From Streptomyces sp. NBC_01445 (GTDB lineage Bacteria > Actinomycetota > Actinomycetes > Streptomycetales > Streptomycetaceae), in NCBI RefSeq assembly GCF_035918235.1, contig NZ_CP109485.1, forward strand, positions 9,331,001 through 9,395,000: 64,000 nt of DNA, written 5' to 3'. Positions 51,058 through 59,478 of the stretch are shown here, in pieces. Every line of letters starts with the position of its first letter. The first letter of the stretch is position 1. A model generated the notes under the pieces. The model was given only the letters and a program-made list of their open reading frames with translations, was not told where the DNA came from and searched no databases. A program made the translations under genes and the position numbers.

Positions 51058-52689
51058 ATGCACATCGAACATCTCCTGAGGGACGAGTCACTCGGCCTGC
51101 GCCTGCTCTGGGCCGACGAACCGCAGTTGCGGCAGGAGATCAGCGGCGTGACCGTCACCGACCTCGAGGACCCGGCCCGCTTCGTGCGGCCGGCCGAGGT
51201 CGTGCTCAGCGGCCTGGTGTGGTGGACCCAGCGGAGCGGGCGGGCCAAGGCGGACCGGTTCGTCTCCGCGCTGCGCACGGCGGGCGCTGCCGTGCTCCTC
51301 GCGGGGGAGGAGACGCACGGCGCCGTCCCGGACGACCTCGTCGAAGCCTGCCGCCGCCACGGGCTCCCGGTCGCGGCGGTCCCGGCGCACATCATGTTCC
51401 GCGCCATCACGGACACGGTGTACCTCCAGCAGTGGGGCGAGCTCAGCCGCCACCACGCCCTGCCCGAGAACGTGCGTGCCACGCTCAGCCGGCTCCTGGC
51501 GCAGGAGGCGGACCCGGCCGCGCTCGTCGACGCCGCGTTCGCCCACCTCGACAGGCCGGTCGCCTACGTCCTCACGCCGACCGGACGCACCGTGGCCGCC
51601 ACCACCGCCTCGGCCGATCTCGCGACGCGTGACGCCGCCGCCCTGATCGCGACGGGCACGTTCCCCGCGCAGAGGAGCGGCCACAACAGCTCCGGTACCG
51701 GGGCCCGTCCGCCGTTCGGCCGGGCATCGGTCACCCTGCCCGTACAGGCCGACACCGACGCGGTCTCGCCCTACGAACGCTGGCATCTGCACGTCCCCGA
51801 CCCCGACGACGCCCCGCCGCGCATGCTGCACGAAATTGCGGAGATCCTGGGACGATGCCAGGAAATCCGGACCCGCCGCCGGGCCGACGAGGACCGCGCG
51901 GTGCGCGAACTCGGCACGCTGCTCACCGCGCCCGACACCGACAAGGCCGTCCTCGAAGCCGCGCTGCGCGGCTGCGGGCTCCCCGACGAGGGCCCGTACC
52001 ACGTGGTCGTCGCCGAAGTCGGCTCAGGACGTGAGGACTCGGCGCAGGGCGCGCTGACCGAGGCGGCCGCACACGTTCCGCACACCGGCACCGCCGCGGG
52101 CCAACTCCCCGACGGCACCGCCTTCGCCGTCATCGCCGGGGCGGACGCCGTGAGCGAAGCACTCGCCGACGTATGGCCGTTGCTCGCTGCCTGCGAGCCG
52201 TCCGACCCGCTGCACGCGGGCATCGCCTCCCCGGCCACCGCATCCCGGAACCTGAACGGGGCGCTGTCCGAAGCCCGTTACGCCCTGACCTCGGCCCGTA
52301 CGACAGCGCCCGGCGCCTCACGCCTGACCGACGCGGCCTCGCTCACCGGCCTCGAAACGCTGCTCACAGGCGTACCCGCCGAGGTGCGCGCCGCGTTCAG
52401 CCGCACCGTCCTCGGCCCCCTGCTCGACGAGACAAACGCGTCCGCGACCGCTCTGCTCCAGACCCTGGAGACCTTCCTCGCCTGCGACGGCTCATGGGCG
52501 CGCACCGCGGAGGCGCTCCACCTGCACGTCAACACCGTCCACTACCGCATCCAGCGCATCGAGCACTTCACCGGCCGTGACCTCTCCCGGCTCTACGACC
52601 GCGCGGACCTCTGGGCCGCGCTGCTGAGCCGCGAGGAGCCGGCTACGAACGGTCGACGTGCACGCTCGTCGACTTCACGCGCGCGGTGA
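51058..52689 (+). CDS. PucR-family transcriptional regulator (1)
   Basis: A 543-residue PucR/CdaR-type regulator. Residues 1-140 are the PucR N-terminal domain (ISGVTVTDLEDPARFVRPAEVVLSGLVWW), the middle is a GGDEF-like/variable part, and the last 60 carry the HTH (FLACDGSWARTAEALHLHVNTVHYRIQRIEHFTGRDL). The family controls purine, amine and other nitrogen-compound genes. Start ATG 51058 has CAGGGAG. No target gene adjoins. Its 3' end overlaps the convergent TOBE/HTH gene by 47 bp. Confidence 0.88.
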   Translation: MHIEHLLRDESLGLRLLWADEPQLRQEISGVTVTDLEDPARFVRPAEVVLSGLVWWTQRSGRAKADRFVSALRTAGAAVLLAGEETHGAVPDDLVEACRRHGLPVAAVPAHIMFRAITDTVYLQQWGELSRHHALPENVRATLSRLLAQEADPAALVDAAFAHLDRPVAYVLTPTGRTVAATTASADLATRDAAALIATGTFPAQRSGHNSSGTGARPPFGRASVTLPVQADTDAVSPYERWHLHVPDPDDAPPRMLHEIAEILGRCQEIRTRRRADEDRAVRELGTLLTAPDTDKAVLEAALRGCGLPDEGPYHVVVAEVGSGREDSAQGALTEAAAHVPHTGTAAGQLPDGTAFAVIAGADAVSEALADVWPLLAACEPSDPLHAGIASPATASRNLNGALSEARYALTSARTTAPGASRLTDAASLTGLETLLTGVPAEVRAAFSRTVLGPLLDETNASATALLQTLETFLACDGSWARTAEALHLHVNTVHYRIQRIEHFTGRDLSRLYDRADLWAALLSREEPATNGRRARSSTSRAR

Positions 52690-53041
52690 CGGTGACCCCG
52701 ACGGCGAGGCCCAGCTCCTCGACGGCCTCCCGCGTCACCATGGACACCATCCGGTGCGGGCCGGCCTGGATCTCCACCTGCGCCACGACGTCGTCGGCCT
52801 TGAGCGCCGTCACGATCCCCGTGAACGAGTTGCGCACCGACGTGCGCGGAGCTCCGTTCGCGCCCCGATCGGCTTCCGCGGCCCGGCTCTTGGCGAACCG
52901 CGCGAGACCGACACCGTCGATGACACGGTTCCCCGTACCGTCCCGCCCCATCGTCAGCCGCCCGCTGTCGGCCCACCGACGCACGGTCTCCCCACTCACC
53001 CCGAGCAGGCGCGCGGCCTGGCCAATGCTGTACGACGACAC
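52643..53041 (-). CDS. HTH-TOBE (molybdate-binding-type) regulator
   Basis: A 132-residue protein. Residues 1-55 are a MerR/excisionase-like helix-turn-helix (YSIGQAARLLGVSGETVRRWADSGRL). Residues 68-130 are a single TOBE/Mop domain (SVRNSFTGIVTALKADDVVAQVEIQ, VTREAVEELGL) which in ModE and Mop proteins binds molybdate or tungstate. It may sense oxyanion and repress modABC elsewhere. Its final 47 bp are antisense to the PucR gene end. Confidence 0.88.
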   Translation of the reverse strand: MSSYSIGQAARLLGVSGETVRRWADSGRLTMGRDGTGNRVIDGVGLARFAKSRAAEADRGANGAPRTSVRNSFTGIVTALKADDVVAQVEIQAGPHRMVSMVTREAVEELGLAVGVTVTARVKSTSVHVDRS

Positions 53042-53090
53042 ATCAGAACCTTAGCCGTGCCGGGCACCGGGCTCTTCTGGGGGAGGCGGC

Positions 53091-53711
53091 TCATCCGTGA
53101 GGCTTGGCGCGGACGTGCATGCGTTCCCCCTGCCTCCCGAAGAGGCTGAGGAGTTCGACGGGCCGGCCGTTCGCACTGCTGAACCAGTGCGGGACCCGGG
53201 TGTCGAACTCGGCGGCCTCGCCCGGGCCGAGAACCAGATCGTGCTCGGCGAGCACGAGCCGCAGCCGTCCATCCAGCACATACAGCCACTCGTAGCCCTC
53301 GTGCGTACGGAGATCCGGCTCGCAGCCCCGGTCGGCGATGACCATCTTGTACGCCTGAAGCGGGCCGGGCGACCGGGTCAGGGGGACGAACGTGCCGCCG
53401 CTCGGCATCGGGCGGGGCGTCAGCCGGACCCGGGGATCGCCCACCTCGGGAGCACCGACCAGCTCGTCCAGTGGCACGCCGTACGCACCGGCCAGCGGCA
53501 GCAGCAGCTCAAGGCTGGGGCGGCGGTGTCCGGACTCGAGGCGCGAAAGGGTGCTCTTGGAGATGCCGGTGACCTCCGAGAGGGCCGCCAGGGTGAGCCC
53601 ACGCCGGTCGCGCAGTCGTCTCAACCGCGGGGCGACCTCGTCGAGTACCGCTTGATAGGGCGCCGGCTTGTCCACATCGTCAACGTCATCAACGTCATCC
53701 ACATCGTCCAT
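53091..53711 (-). CDS. XRE-family regulator with cupin domain
   Basis: A 206-residue protein. The HTH_3 domain is LRRLRDRRGLTLAALSEVTGISKSTLSRLESGHRRPSLELL (30-75), and the cupin spans about 120-195 (GYEWLYVLDGRLRLVLAEHDLVLGPGEAAEFDTRVPHWF). Ligand-sensing by the cupin is typical of this class. The first 14 residues are an Asp-Asp-Val repeat encoded by a short tandem repeat. It is divergent from a methyltransferase gene 77 bp away, its likely target. Confidence 0.9.
   Translation of the reverse strand: MDDVDDVDDVDDVDKPAPYQAVLDEVAPRLRRLRDRRGLTLAALSEVTGISKSTLSRLESGHRRPSLELLLPLAGAYGVPLDELVGAPEVGDPRVRLTPRPMPSGGTFVPLTRSPGPLQAYKMVIADRGCEPDLRTHEGYEWLYVLDGRLRLVLAEHDLVLGPGEAAEFDTRVPHWFSSANGRPVELLSLFGRQGERMHVRAKPHG
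53670..53708 (-). repeat. 9-bp tandem repeat encoding Asp-Asp-Val
   Basis: Four in-frame 9-bp units (GAYGAYGTN) follow the ATG of the XRE-cupin gene. The number of units could change by slippage without breaking the frame. Confidence 0.7.
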
Positions 53712-53788
53712 GTGGGCATTTCATCCGGCTGTCCCGGAAATAGCAACACAGATTGCCGTTCACGGGTGACGGGTGCACTCTCCTGGCC

Positions 53789-54745
53789 ATGAGCACTCAC
53801 AGCAATCCCGCGCAGAGCCACGGACACGACCACGCGCACGGTCACGGGCATGACCACGGTTCCGACAGCACCGACATCGACTGGGAGGCCATGGCCGACA
53901 CGCTGGAGAACAACGGCGATCTGCACCTCCCGGTCCTGAGGCGGACGGCGAGCCGGCTCGCGGAACTGCTGGGCCCGGACAAGCAGGTCCGCCGCATCCT
54001 CGACATCGGCAGCGGCCCGGGCGTGATGACCTGCGCGCTCGCCGAGGCCTTCCCGGACGCCGAAGTCGTCGCGGTGGACGGCGCGCCCGCACTGCTCGAC
54101 CGCGCTCTGGCCCGCGCCGAACGGCTCGGACTCGGCGACAGGCTGACGATCCGGCACGCGGAGCTGCCCGGCGACCTGGAAGGCGCCGACGGGCAGACGG
54201 GCGGCGGACTCGGCGAGGCCGATCTGATGTGGAGCAGCAAGGCTGTTCACCACATCGGTGATCAGCAGGGTGTCCTGGCCGCGCTCACCGAGGCGCTGCG
54301 GCCCGGTGGCATGCTCGCGGTCGCCGAGGGCGGACTGCCCATGCGCTGCCTTCCCCGCGACATCGGCATCGCCAAGCCGGGGTTCCAGGCGCGGCTCGAC
54401 GCCCTGCAGGAGTACTGGTTCGAGCGGATGCGCTCCGAGCTGCCAGGCAGCACCCGCACGGTCGAGGACTGGCCCGCGATGCTCGGCAGGGCAGGACTCA
54501 CGGACGTCGGCAGCTTCACGTACCTGCTCGACCTGCCGGCGCCCCTGGGCGAGACGGCCCGCACGTTTCTGCACAACCAACTGACGCGGCTGCGCGACGT
54601 GATGAGCGAGACCCTGGAAGCCGACGACCGCAAGACGCTCGACGTCCTGCTCGACGACTCGGCGCCGGAGAGCATCCTGCGACGCCCCGACGCGTTCGTG
54701 CTCTCGGCCACCACCGTCTTCGCAGGTGTGCGCCGGGCATCGTGA
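53789..54745 (+). CDS. SAM-dependent methyltransferase with His-rich N-terminus
   Basis: A 318-residue class I methyltransferase. Motif I is ILDIGSGPGVMTCALAEAFP, with acidic VVAVDGAP after beta-2 and ADLMWSSKAVHHIGD as the post-I motif. The N-terminal 30 residues contain SHGHDHAHGHGHDHG, nine His alternating with Gly/Asp, a probable metal-binding tail not expected in this fold. ATG 53789 is used. It is divergent from the XRE-cupin regulator. Substrate unknown. Confidence 0.88.
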   Translation: MSTHSNPAQSHGHDHAHGHGHDHGSDSTDIDWEAMADTLENNGDLHLPVLRRTASRLAELLGPDKQVRRILDIGSGPGVMTCALAEAFPDAEVVAVDGAPALLDRALARAERLGLGDRLTIRHAELPGDLEGADGQTGGGLGEADLMWSSKAVHHIGDQQGVLAALTEALRPGGMLAVAEGGLPMRCLPRDIGIAKPGFQARLDALQEYWFERMRSELPGSTRTVEDWPAMLGRAGLTDVGSFTYLLDLPAPLGETARTFLHNQLTRLRDVMSETLEADDRKTLDVLLDDSAPESILRRPDAFVLSATTVFAGVRRAS

Positions 54746-54875
54746 CGACCGGCGGGCGGGGTGCTCCGTCTGCGTGGAACGTGTGGGCTCGTTTGTGTGA
54801 TGCGCCTGTGTGGCTGGCGTGATCCGCGTTCCCGGCTGTGCTTACCGTGGCCTCTCGTCGAGGGTTGGAGCGCGC

Positions 54876-55058
54876 ATGCCCGAGCAGGAACTTGAAGTGG
54901 AGCAGCGGCGGGAACCGTCCGTGCCGTTGGGTGTCGGGGTGCGGCGGGCCACGCTCGACGACGGTCGCGTGGTGACCATCGTGTGCGAGGCGGGACTGCC
55001 CCAGAACGAGGTGAACGCCATCGCCGCCCGCGTCGCCGAGTCGAGCCTGAAGCGCTGA
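54876..55058 (+). CDS. Small hypothetical protein, 60 residues
   Basis: MPEQELEVEQRREPSVPLGV, then a compact beta-hairpin-like part (RRATLDDGRVVTIVCEAGLPQ) and a C-terminal helix. It has a ribosome site (GGAG 6 bp upstream) and its own strong terminator, which supports a real gene. The family is unknown to me. Confidence 0.65.
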   Translation: MPEQELEVEQRREPSVPLGVGVRRATLDDGRVVTIVCEAGLPQNEVNAIAARVAESSLKR

Positions 55059-55065
55059 CACATCG

Positions 55066-55110
55066 ACGCCGCAACGCTCCCGCTCTTTCGGCGCGGGGGC
55101 GTTGCGGCGT
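55066..55110. terminator. Strong hairpin after the 60-residue gene
   Basis: ACGCCGCAACGC (55066-55077) pairs perfectly with GCGTTGCGGCGT (55099-55110), with an extra inner CCCGC/GCGGG stem; it starts 7 bp beyond the stop. Confidence 0.85.
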
Positions 55111-55188
55111 ACCCGGCAGAGGCACGTGGGCACACACCGGGCCGGAATCCGGCTGGTGGCCGTGGGAGGTGGCCACGACCATGGAGTG

Positions 55189-55665
55189 ATGACGAGGATC
55201 CGTGAGGCTTCCCCCGGTGACGTCGACGCCATGGTCCGCCTGAGCGGCATGGTTCAGCGGCTGCACGCGCGGCACCGGCCGGACCTGTTCGTCGACGAGC
55301 CGTCGGAGGCAGGGATGGCGGAGCGCTTCCGGGGCTGGCTGAGGGAAGAGGCCTCGACCCTCCTGGTTGCCGAGTCCGACGAGGGCGAAGTGGTGGGCTA
55401 CACGTTCTGCCGCGTCGAGAGGCGGGAGGGATCCCTGATCACCCGGCCGGCCGCAGTGGTCTCCATGGAGCACCTGGCCGTGGACCCCGGCAGCGCTCGG
55501 AGCGGGGTCGGCGCGGCGCTGGTGGAAGCCGTCCGTGATGTGGGCCGCCGAGCCGGATGCCGGCGGCCGGTCGCGAGCGTGTGGGAGTTCAACGCCGCGG
55601 CACGGCCGTTCTACCAGGCCATCGGGTTGCGTCCGATGCAGGTGCGGATGGACCAGTTGCTGTAA
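55189..55665 (+). CDS. GNAT-family acetyltransferase
   Basis: A 158-residue GNAT protein. It opens TRIREASPGDVDAMVRL, its acetyl-CoA site is MEHLAVDPGSARSGVGAALVEAV, and the final strand is VWEFNAAARPFYQAIGLRPM. It transfers an acetyl group from acetyl-CoA to an amine of an unknown substrate. Start ATG 55189 fits the family beginning, with GGAG close upstream. Confidence 0.88.
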   Translation: MTRIREASPGDVDAMVRLSGMVQRLHARHRPDLFVDEPSEAGMAERFRGWLREEASTLLVAESDEGEVVGYTFCRVERREGSLITRPAAVVSMEHLAVDPGSARSGVGAALVEAVRDVGRRAGCRRPVASVWEFNAAARPFYQAIGLRPMQVRMDQLL

Positions 55666-55700
55666 GGCGCCCGCTGCGGGGAGAGGGCCGGTGCCTCACA

Positions 55701-55991
55701 TCACCCGAACAGGGCGGCGGGGCGGGAGACGAGCCACCTCTGGACGGCGAGCGCGACGGTGTCGTCGAGGGCGCTGAGCGCGTCGATGGCCTCCATGTCG
55801 TCGGGGTGGGGAGGGATCCCGGCGGTGGTGAGCGTGGCGTTCAGGCTGAGGCGGTGCCGGTCGCGGGGGGTCAGGAGTGAGGGGGCCGGCGGAGCGATGT
55901 CCAAGCGCTGCTCCGGGTCGGGCAGCGGGAGCAGGAAGTCGGCGTCGGCATCCCGGTCGGGGGTCGGCAGGACGGTGGCAGGAGAGTTCAC
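55701..55991 (-). CDS. Hypothetical protein, 96 residues
   Basis: Not recognised. A Pro/Asp-rich N-terminal half (residues 1-40) precedes a helical part (LTPRDRHRLSLNATLTTAGIPPHPDDMEAIDALSALDDTVALAVQRWL). Codon use looks coding. It has no transmembrane segment. Confidence 0.6.
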   Translation of the reverse strand: MNSPATVLPTPDRDADADFLLPLPDPEQRLDIAPPAPSLLTPRDRHRLSLNATLTTAGIPPHPDDMEAIDALSALDDTVALAVQRWLVSRPAALFG

Positions 55992-56345
55992 GGCACTTCC
56001 TCACGACGGTCGGACGGTGTGTCTGTGCCGGACAGGAGGCTGCCGGGCCGCCGGTTGGTTCCGCCCTGCCCGCCACAACACCCGAACGCCGTAATCGCAG
56101 CACATATACGGACATCAACTGCCAATCGGAGAAGGCGCTTTCACTTGCGTCTTCACCCGCGTCTTCATCTGTTCTTTGACCTGCGCCCCCGGCGACACGA
56201 CGTGCAGTTCGCACGCCTGTCGTATCGGCCAAAGCGTCCTGCCGCTCTTGTACGGATCCGATGTTGAGTGCGCGGTCCGCGTGCCGCAGCATCCCCCGCA
56301 GCCCCTCGCGATCCACCGCGGGGCGTGGGACATCCAGGAGGACTC
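55992..56345. other. 354-bp intergenic region upstream of the permease
   Basis: No gene is supported. An AT-richer stretch with three degenerate 12-bp units (YTTGCGTCTTCA-like) lies at about 56140-56180, and AGGAGG directly precedes the permease start at the right end. Confidence 0.35.
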
Positions 56346-57821
56346 ATGCGCGTGACGGCCCGTCAACTGTGCCGCCGCAAGCCGCTGGAGAGCATGATCG
56401 GCGAGGCGGAGGGCGAGGCCTCGGGGCCGGGCGGACTGCGGCGCAGTATGGGGCTGACGCAGCTGACCCTGCTGGGGATCAGCTCCGTCGTCGGCACCGG
56501 CATCTTCTTCGTGCTCGGCACGGCAGTCCCCAAGGCGGGACCGGGCGTGGTGCTCTCCTTCGTCGTCGCGGCGGTGGTCGCGGGGCTCGCCGCGCTGTGT
56601 TACGTCGAACTGGCCGGCGCGATCCCGGTGGCCGGCAGCACGTACTCGTACACCTACGCGTCCCTCGGTGAGGGAGCGGCGTATCTGGTCGCCTGGTGTC
56701 TGATTCTCGAGTACGGGGTCGCGGTCTCCACCGTGGCGGTGAGCTGGGGGCAGTACCTCAACGAACTCACCGACGCGCTCTTCGGGTTCACGCTGCCCGA
56801 CGCGATCAGCCAGCCGCCCGGCGCCGGGGGAGTGGTGAACGTCCCGGCGCTCGTCGTGGTGCTGCTCTGTTCCCTGCTGCTGGCGCGGGGCACGCGCGAG
56901 TCCGCACGCCTCAACGCCGTCATGGTGTGTATCAAGCTGAGCGTCCTCGTGCTGTTCGTCGCCGTGGCGTTCACCGCGTTCCGCGCCTGTCACTTCGCCG
57001 ACTTCGCACCGCACGGCGCGTCCGGCATCGGGGTCGCCGCCTCCGCTGTCTTCTTCTCCTACGTCGGCTTCGACACCGTCGCCACGGCGAGCGAGGAGGT
57101 CCGCAACCCGCGGCGCACCATCCCGCTCGCACTGCTCCTGACGCTCGGAGCGGTCACGGTGCTGTACATCCTGGTGTCCCTCGCGGCGGTCGGCGCACAG
57201 CCCGCCGGCCGGTTCGGCGCGCAGGCCGACGCGGGCGAAGCGGTCCTCGCCGAGATCCTGCGCGACGTCACGGGCGCCGGGTGGCCCGTCGTGCTGCTGT
57301 CGGCCGGTGCCGTGGTGTCCATCGTCAGCGTGGTGCTGGTGACCCTGTACGGGCAGACGCGCATCCTCTTCTCGATGGCCCGCGACGGGCTCGTCCCCGA
57401 GGTCTTCCGCCGTGTCGACCGCAAGCGGCACACCCCGGTCGGCAACACATGGATCGTGGGGGCCGGCGTCGGGGCGCTGGCCGCGTTCGTACCACTGCAG
57501 TACCTGGCCGACCTGACCAGCATGGGAACCCTCGTCGCGTTCGTGGCCGTGGCGGCGGCCGTCATCGTCCTGCGCCGCATCGTCCCCGACGCGCCGCGGC
57601 CGTACAAGGTGCCCCTGTATCCGGTGGTGCCGATCGTGTCCGCGGCGTCCTGCCTCTACCTCGCGTGGCTGCTGCCGGGTGTCACGTGGGTGCTCTTCGG
57701 TGTGTGGCTGGTGCTCGCGGCGGTGCTCTACCTGACGTTCGGCCGCCGCCACTCCGCCCTGCGTGGGCGGGGCGCTCCAGAGGAGGAGGCCATCGTGACA
57801 ACTACCTCTGCGCAAGCCTGA
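56346..57821 (+). CDS. APC-family amino-acid permease (cationic amino-acid transporter-like)
   Basis: A 491-residue polytopic protein with 12 or more helices. The unwound first helix LGISSVVGTGIFFVLGTAV, YVELAGAIPVAGSTYSYTYASLGE and FFSYVGFDTVATASEEVRNPRRTIP match YfnA/CAT-type amino-acid permeases. Start ATG 56346 has AGGAGG 5 bp upstream. Its end overlaps the convergent PucR gene by 20 bp. Neighbouring LysA suggests uptake of an amino acid, possibly a basic one, but this is inference. Confidence 0.9.
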   Translation: MRVTARQLCRRKPLESMIGEAEGEASGPGGLRRSMGLTQLTLLGISSVVGTGIFFVLGTAVPKAGPGVVLSFVVAAVVAGLAALCYVELAGAIPVAGSTYSYTYASLGEGAAYLVAWCLILEYGVAVSTVAVSWGQYLNELTDALFGFTLPDAISQPPGAGGVVNVPALVVVLLCSLLLARGTRESARLNAVMVCIKLSVLVLFVAVAFTAFRACHFADFAPHGASGIGVAASAVFFSYVGFDTVATASEEVRNPRRTIPLALLLTLGAVTVLYILVSLAAVGAQPAGRFGAQADAGEAVLAEILRDVTGAGWPVVLLSAGAVVSIVSVVLVTLYGQTRILFSMARDGLVPEVFRRVDRKRHTPVGNTWIVGAGVGALAAFVPLQYLADLTSMGTLVAFVAVAAAVIVLRRIVPDAPRPYKVPLYPVVPIVSAASCLYLAWLLPGVTWVLFGVWLVLAAVLYLTFGRRHSALRGRGAPEEEAIVTTTSAQA

Positions 57822-59385
57822 GTTCGAGCCATGCGGCAAGCCGTACCTCGCGGTCGTCGAGGTCGAGGCCGAAGAGTTCGCGTACCCGCCGCAGCCGGTA
57901 GCGCAGGGTGTTGGGATGCACCCGCAGACCGGCGGCGGCGCTCGCGACATCCCCGGTCGCGTCCAGCCAGGCCGTGACCGTCGCCGCGTAGTCGGTGCCC
58001 TGATCCCCGTCGTGCGCCAGCAGCGCGGCGACCCCGGGCAGTCGCAGCCACGGCTCCCGGCGCAGCTCGTCTCCGAGCCGGTTCAGCAGGACCACATGCC
58101 GTACGTCCTCGGCGGTGGCCGTGGGCGCGTCGCCCGGGCCGCCGCCGGTGGCCCGGAGAATGTCGTCCGCCTCGCGCCGCAGCGCACAGGCCCGCAGCAG
58201 ATCCGGGTACGCCCGCGTCACCACGGCCCGCACCGGAGTGCCCAGCGCGGCCCGTACGGTCCCCAGCGCACCGTCCGCGAACCTCCGTGCGGCGGCGGGC
58301 GAGAGCGAGGTCAGCAACACGTACACCGCACGCGCCGACGCCGTCACCGTCGCCGACGGCAGGTGCGCCGCGCAGTACCGGACCAGGGACGACTCCAGGT
58401 GGGCGACGAGGGCGCTGCCCTCGTCGGGGGCGAACGCGGCCAGGCACACCTTCTCCCCCTGGCCGAGCCCGAGCCGGCCCGCTGCCTCGTCGGCCGGCGG
58501 CCCGTACCCCTCGAGGAGCGCCCGCAGGGTGTCCCGGCGCATGCGCTGCTCGGCCTCGGTCGCGTTCAGCGCGCGCAGCAGATGCGGGGCCGCCAGCCGC
58601 GCCGCGTCGCGCAACGCCGACTCGGCCTGCTCCGACAGGCCGCCCTCCGGCTCGATCGCCCACAGAGTCCCCAGCGGCAGGGTCCCCGCCCGCACCGCGA
58701 CCGCCGCACGCGCCAACTCGTCGCGCGCCCGGGGGAACCGCACGACGCCCTGCGCCGCCAGCACATCGCGGTACTGCTGCCGCTGGCCCGGGTCGTCAGG
58801 GACCCGCCGCTCCAGGATGCCGCGTTCGCGCAGGCTGTCGATGCGCTGGCCAGGGACGTTCGAGTAGGCGACGACATGCTGGTCCAGGTCCTCCACCGCG
58901 ACCGAGCCGCCCACGACGGCGGCCACCGCGTCGGCCAGCGCGAAGAGTTCCTCGGTTCCGGCAGGGGCCGACGGGGACAGGTCACCCACTCCGTACGCCG
59001 CGAGGGCGCAGCCGATCTCCGCGTCCACGTACCGCCATGGGACCGCGTCGCCGGCGGCAAGGACCGCCACGGAACACCGCTCGGCCTCGGCCGTCAGCCG
59101 ATCCGCCTCCTGCCCACGGCACTTGACGACCACCCCCGCGTACCCCTCCGCCGCCGCGCGCCGCAGCACAGTACCCGTACGCGGATCGGCCACGTCCGCG
59201 CCGACGAGCAGCAGCAGCGCCGAGGGGGCCGCGGGCAGCGGGTCGCCCGGGTCGTGGATGACCGTGCCGCGCACCGGGACGTCGAGGCCGGCGGGTGCGG
59301 CGAGCACGCGGAGGGGGCCGGTGGAGCCGACGAGCAGGCGCAAGGAGCCCGCGGTCCGGCCGTCGGGGATTGTCCGATCAGACAA
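57802..59385 (-). CDS. PucR-family transcriptional regulator (2)
   Basis: A 527-residue PucR protein. The N-terminal PucR domain is LRLLVGSTGPLRVLAAPAGLDVPVRGTVI, and the C-terminal HTH is WLDATGDVASAAAGLRVHPNTLRYRLRRVRELFGLDLDD. The start appears to be TTG 59385; no better codon fits the family's beginning. The start lies inside an inverted repeat TTGTC-N6-GACAA (59370-59385), a possible autoregulatory site. It is divergent from lysA 93 bp away and convergent with the permease, both plausible targets. Confidence 0.88.
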   Translation of the reverse strand: MSDRTIPDGRTAGSLRLLVGSTGPLRVLAAPAGLDVPVRGTVIHDPGDPLPAAPSALLLLVGADVADPRTGTVLRRAAAEGYAGVVVKCRGQEADRLTAEAERCSVAVLAAGDAVPWRYVDAEIGCALAAYGVGDLSPSAPAGTEELFALADAVAAVVGGSVAVEDLDQHVVAYSNVPGQRIDSLRERGILERRVPDDPGQRQQYRDVLAAQGVVRFPRARDELARAAVAVRAGTLPLGTLWAIEPEGGLSEQAESALRDAARLAAPHLLRALNATEAEQRMRRDTLRALLEGYGPPADEAAGRLGLGQGEKVCLAAFAPDEGSALVAHLESSLVRYCAAHLPSATVTASARAVYVLLTSLSPAAARRFADGALGTVRAALGTPVRAVVTRAYPDLLRACALRREADDILRATGGGPGDAPTATAEDVRHVVLLNRLGDELRREPWLRLPGVAALLAHDGDQGTDYAATVTAWLDATGDVASAAAGLRVHPNTLRYRLRRVRELFGLDLDDREVRLAAWLELRLAQR

Positions 59386-59478
59386 CGGGGGCCTCGATTC
59401 CTGGGGCGGGACGCCGGTGAAGGCGACGGGGGAAGCCGCCAGGATAGGCCCACCGACCAGGGACAGGAGCCATCGCCC

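Noticed and set aside
56115..57950. A 611-codon minus-strand frame opposite the amino-acid permease
   Set aside because: Composition is His/Arg/Gly/Asp-rich and repetitive, typical antisense of a membrane protein; no start or ribosome site supports it.
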